Source: Thermoleophilia bacterium (GTDB taxonomy: Bacteria > Actinomycetota > Thermoleophilia > Miltoncostaeales > Miltoncostaeaceae). Taken from it: a stretch of 37,233 nucleotides of DNA. Of this stretch, positions 36,853 through 37,233 are shown piece after piece (position 1 is the stretch's first letter; each line of letters begins with the position of its first letter). The position numbers and the translations under genes are program-made. The notes below the pieces were generated by a model, which searched no databases, had not been told where the DNA came from, and saw only the letters and a list, made by a program, of their open reading frames with translations. The stretch spans positions 1-37,233 of the forward strand of contig JALOLS010000015.1 in the NCBI GenBank assembly GCA_025455865.1, read 5' to 3'.

Positions 36853-37233
36853 GTGAGCGCCCTGCCCGAGCCCGTGGCCTACGCGCGCCGCGACACCCTC
36901 CACGGACCCTGGTGGTTCGCCTGGTCGCCGCGGGGCGTCGTGGCGACCGCCGAGGGGGAGTGGGACGAGGCCGGCTTCCGGGCGCTCGTCGCCGGCCGCA
37001 CGGGCGCCGAGCCGGCTCCCGGCGACCCGGGCGACGCGCCCCGGGCGATCGACTGGTCGCTCATGCCCGGTGGCTTCCGGGGCCAGGTGCTGCGGGCCTG
37101 CGCCGAGATCCCGCCCGGCGAGGTGCGCTCCACCGGCGAGCTCGCCGACGCCGCCGGCCGTCCCCGCGCGGCCCGCGCGGTGGGCACCGCCATGGCCACC
37201 AACCCGGTCCCGCTGGTGGTCCCCTGCCACCGG
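36853..37233 (+). CDS. Methylated-DNA-protein-cysteine methyltransferase, 3'-truncated by window
   Basis: The visible 127 residues run off the window end. The N-terminal half is a poorly conserved domain; from about residue 78 the catalytic domain begins: FRGQVLRACAEIPPGEVRSTGELADAAGRPRAARAVGTAM (helix-turn-helix with the Arg finger region) and VPLVVPCHR, which holds the acceptor Cys that takes the alkyl group from O6-alkylguanine. It is a suicide DNA-repair protein of the Ogt/AGT family. The remaining part (about 30-40 residues) is beyond the window. Confidence 0.9.
   Translation, partial: MSALPEPVAYARRDTLHGPWWFAWSPRGVVATAEGEWDEAGFRALVAGRTGAEPAPGDPGDAPRAIDWSLMPGGFRGQVLRACAEIPPGEVRSTGELADAAGRPRAARAVGTAMATNPVPLVVPCHR

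Noticed and set aside
1-37233. tRNA, rRNA, riboswitch and replication-origin signals
   Set aside because: No cloverleaf with a T-loop GTTCGAATC-type core, no rRNA segment, no known riboswitch core and no DnaA-box cluster was recognised on either strand by eye.

Overview
The window is very GC-rich, uses many GTG starts and is densely packed on both strands. It carries actinobacterial family signatures: DUF2510, a LolA-like protein next to an ABC-2 exporter, a DtxR-family regulator and AcuC. Together these suggest an actinomycetote, probably of the Thermoleophilia or a nearby deep class. That placement is inference. No rRNA, tRNA, CRISPR array, insertion sequence or phage block is visible, so this looks like chromosomal backbone with some unusual proteins.

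Layout. 1-978: the 3' end of an ammonium transporter gene and a PII gene, then a terminator and a small secreted protein gene. 1544-7498 (minus): an OmpR-type response regulator and a histidine kinase (GTGA overlap), followed by a large secreted choice-of-anchor I/5'-nucleotidase fusion. A candidate PHO-box array sits at the end of the kinase gene. 7533-8637 (minus): a secreted protein and a zinc-ribbon protein, the latter divergent from nadE. 8738-12838: nadE, a subtilisin-like protease and an SDR oxidoreductase, overlapping end to start. 12984-17625: a DUF5666-like secreted protein, then a LolA-like protein, an ABC ATPase, an ABC-2 permease and a membrane-anchored coiled-coil protein, the last four overlapping. 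17680-19786: a small protein, an AcuC-type deacetylase and an HD-domain protein, coupled by GTGA overlaps. 19952-21680: a degenerate tyrosine recombinase and a secreted protein. 21694-25249 (minus): transketolase and an IMPDH/GMP reductase-family enzyme. 25326-27890: a lipoprotein, an atypical LuxR-type regulator with a small membrane protein, and a CitE-like lyase. 27857-29587 (minus): a multi-cupredoxin/cytochrome c fusion. 29697-37233: a HAD hydrolase, a repeat protein with a polysaccharide deacetylase, a DUF2510 protein, a Crp/Fnr regulator, a DtxR/MntR-like regulator, a four-cysteine protein with a MqnA/MqnD-family protein, an RCK potassium channel, a thioesterase and a truncated O6-alkylguanine methyltransferase gene.

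Themes. Nutrient sensing is represented by nitrogen (Amt-PII), phosphate (a two-component system plus phosphatase, inferred) and metal (the DtxR-type regulator). Redox and cofactor genes are nadE, the MqnA/MqnD-family gene and the cupredoxin-cytochrome c protein. The most striking single gene is that last one: three complete type 1 copper domains in tandem, preceded by a decayed fourth and followed by a c-type heme domain. The most striking genome-scale pattern is a TAnnnT-like -10 hexamer 6-9 bases before the start codon at about a dozen genes, which points to many leaderless transcripts.
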